Assembly (NCBI GenBank): GCA_937906165.1 | Contig: CALCYA010000015.1 | Location: forward strand, 1 to 51,475 | DNA length: 51,475 bases | Direction of reading: 5' to 3' | Source: an uncultured Bacteroidales bacterium | GTDB lineage: Bacteria; Bacteroidota; Bacteroidia; Bacteroidales; Bacteroidaceae | Shown: positions 51,085 to 51,475 of the stretch, piece after piece | Layout of the letters: the number at the start of each line of letters is the position of its first letter | Numbering within the stretch: the stretch's first letter is position 1 | Notes under the pieces: model-generated | Databases searched by the model: none | What the model saw: the letters and a program-made list of their open reading frames with translations, nothing else | What the model was told of the DNA's origin: nothing | Made by a program: the position numbers and the translations under genes

Positions 51085-51393
51085 GTGTTACAAGGGTTGG
51101 AAAAACACTATTCCGAAGGCAAGAACATATATATATCGTTGCTTGAAAACAACGAGACAGTGTGCCGTATCCGTTTCGAGGATGACGGCAAAGGAGTGAG
51201 AAGAGAGCAGTTGCCACACCTTTTCGAGCGGTTTTACCGTATTGACAAAGGACGCTCCCGCCAGAAAGGCGGTACCGGGCTCGGCCTTGCCATAGTAAAG
51301 CATGCCGTCCAATTCCATGGAGACAACATAAGCGTCACCAACCGCCCGGGCGGAGGACTCAGATTCGACTTCACATTGAAAAAACAGATTTAA
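51085..51393 (+). pseudogene. C-terminal fragment of a PhoR-like sensor histidine kinase
   Basis: These 102 codons (first possible start GTG) encode only the last part of a kinase ATPase domain: the G1 box EDDGKGV, the F box LFERFYRIDKGRSRQ and the G2 box GTGLGLAIVKHAV, ending FTLKKQI. The sensor, HAMP, phospho-acceptor His region and N box are missing. An in-frame TAA stands 5 codons upstream (51070-51072), and the DNA before that is the divergent pst promoter region. It is most likely a remnant of a phoR gene. Expression as a free-standing ATPase fragment is possible but would lack the metal-binding Asn. Confidence 0.75.
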
Positions 51394-51475
51394 CCAAAGT
51401 CCTACATAAGCCCCTGAATGGGGTTCACCTGCAAACTATAGGGGGAATATCTTTTTAACACAGACAAAACATTAA
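51394..51475. other. Window edge, no feature recognised
   Basis: After the kinase fragment's stop codon there are 82 nt with no gene, hairpin terminator or promoter that I can support. Confidence 0.5.

Overview
The window looks like chromosomal DNA of a Bacteroidales bacterium, probably a gut or oral relative of Prevotella/Bacteroides; family and genus cannot be fixed from the sequence. The evidence is a SusC/SusD pair, promoters of the Bacteroidetes type (TTTG-N19-21-TAnnTTTG), A-rich start regions without Shine-Dalgarno sequences, an S46 dipeptidyl-peptidase, GH84 and GH95 host-glycan hydrolases, and C-terminal domains of the type IX secretion (T9SS) kind. No rRNA, tRNA, CRISPR array, prophage or transposase gene was found.

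Layout. (1) 1-930 is gene-free and packed with short dispersed repeats. (2) 931-13685, minus strand, is an eight-gene run: a lone DUF4369-like protein, SusC with an STN domain, SusD, a DUF4843 lipoprotein, a PKD-like lipoprotein and three TlpA-like thioredoxin proteins. It has a consensus promoter at its head and a hairpin terminator at its end. No glycosidase lies in it, so it is not an ordinary polysaccharide locus. The four DUF4369-like proteins range from intact CxxC, through CxxS, to no thioredoxin domain. This is my best candidate for an undescribed system. (3) 14239-19398 encodes a 1719-residue secreted mosaic protein with lectin-like, discoidin-like and Ig-like modules, two Gly-Thr arrays and a T9SS-type tail, behind a long structured leader. 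(4) 19480-20230 holds a small GIY-YIG nuclease surrounded by the dispersed repeats. (5) 20272-27271 is a histidine-utilisation cluster (ftcD, hutU, hutH, hutI) with repeats in the gaps. (6) 27399-34762 is a tight five-gene run: a DPP11-type peptidase, an AspT-family transporter, an 81-residue unknown, a GH95 fucosidase and a secreted nuclease. (7) A cytoplasmic thioredoxin faces it. (8) 35412-40398 is a DASS anion symporter, a DcaP-like porin and a GH84 hexosaminidase. (9) 40476-44481, minus strand, is aroQ, nnrDE, an SBF transporter and a BspA-like surface protein. (10) 44758-46383 is a ResB-CcsA fusion for cytochrome c maturation, preceded by an 83-bp tandem repeat. (11) 46398-50951, minus strand, is a porin-pstSCAB phosphate uptake operon without phoU. 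A beheaded PhoR-like kinase fragment lies upstream and runs divergently.

Together the genes suit an anaerobe living on host protein and mucin glycans. Peptides are cut to acidic dipeptides and histidine is degraded to glutamate. Fucose and GlcNAc are released outside the cytoplasm, and phosphate is scavenged. Functional statements rest on motifs read by eye and on family knowledge; no database search was run.
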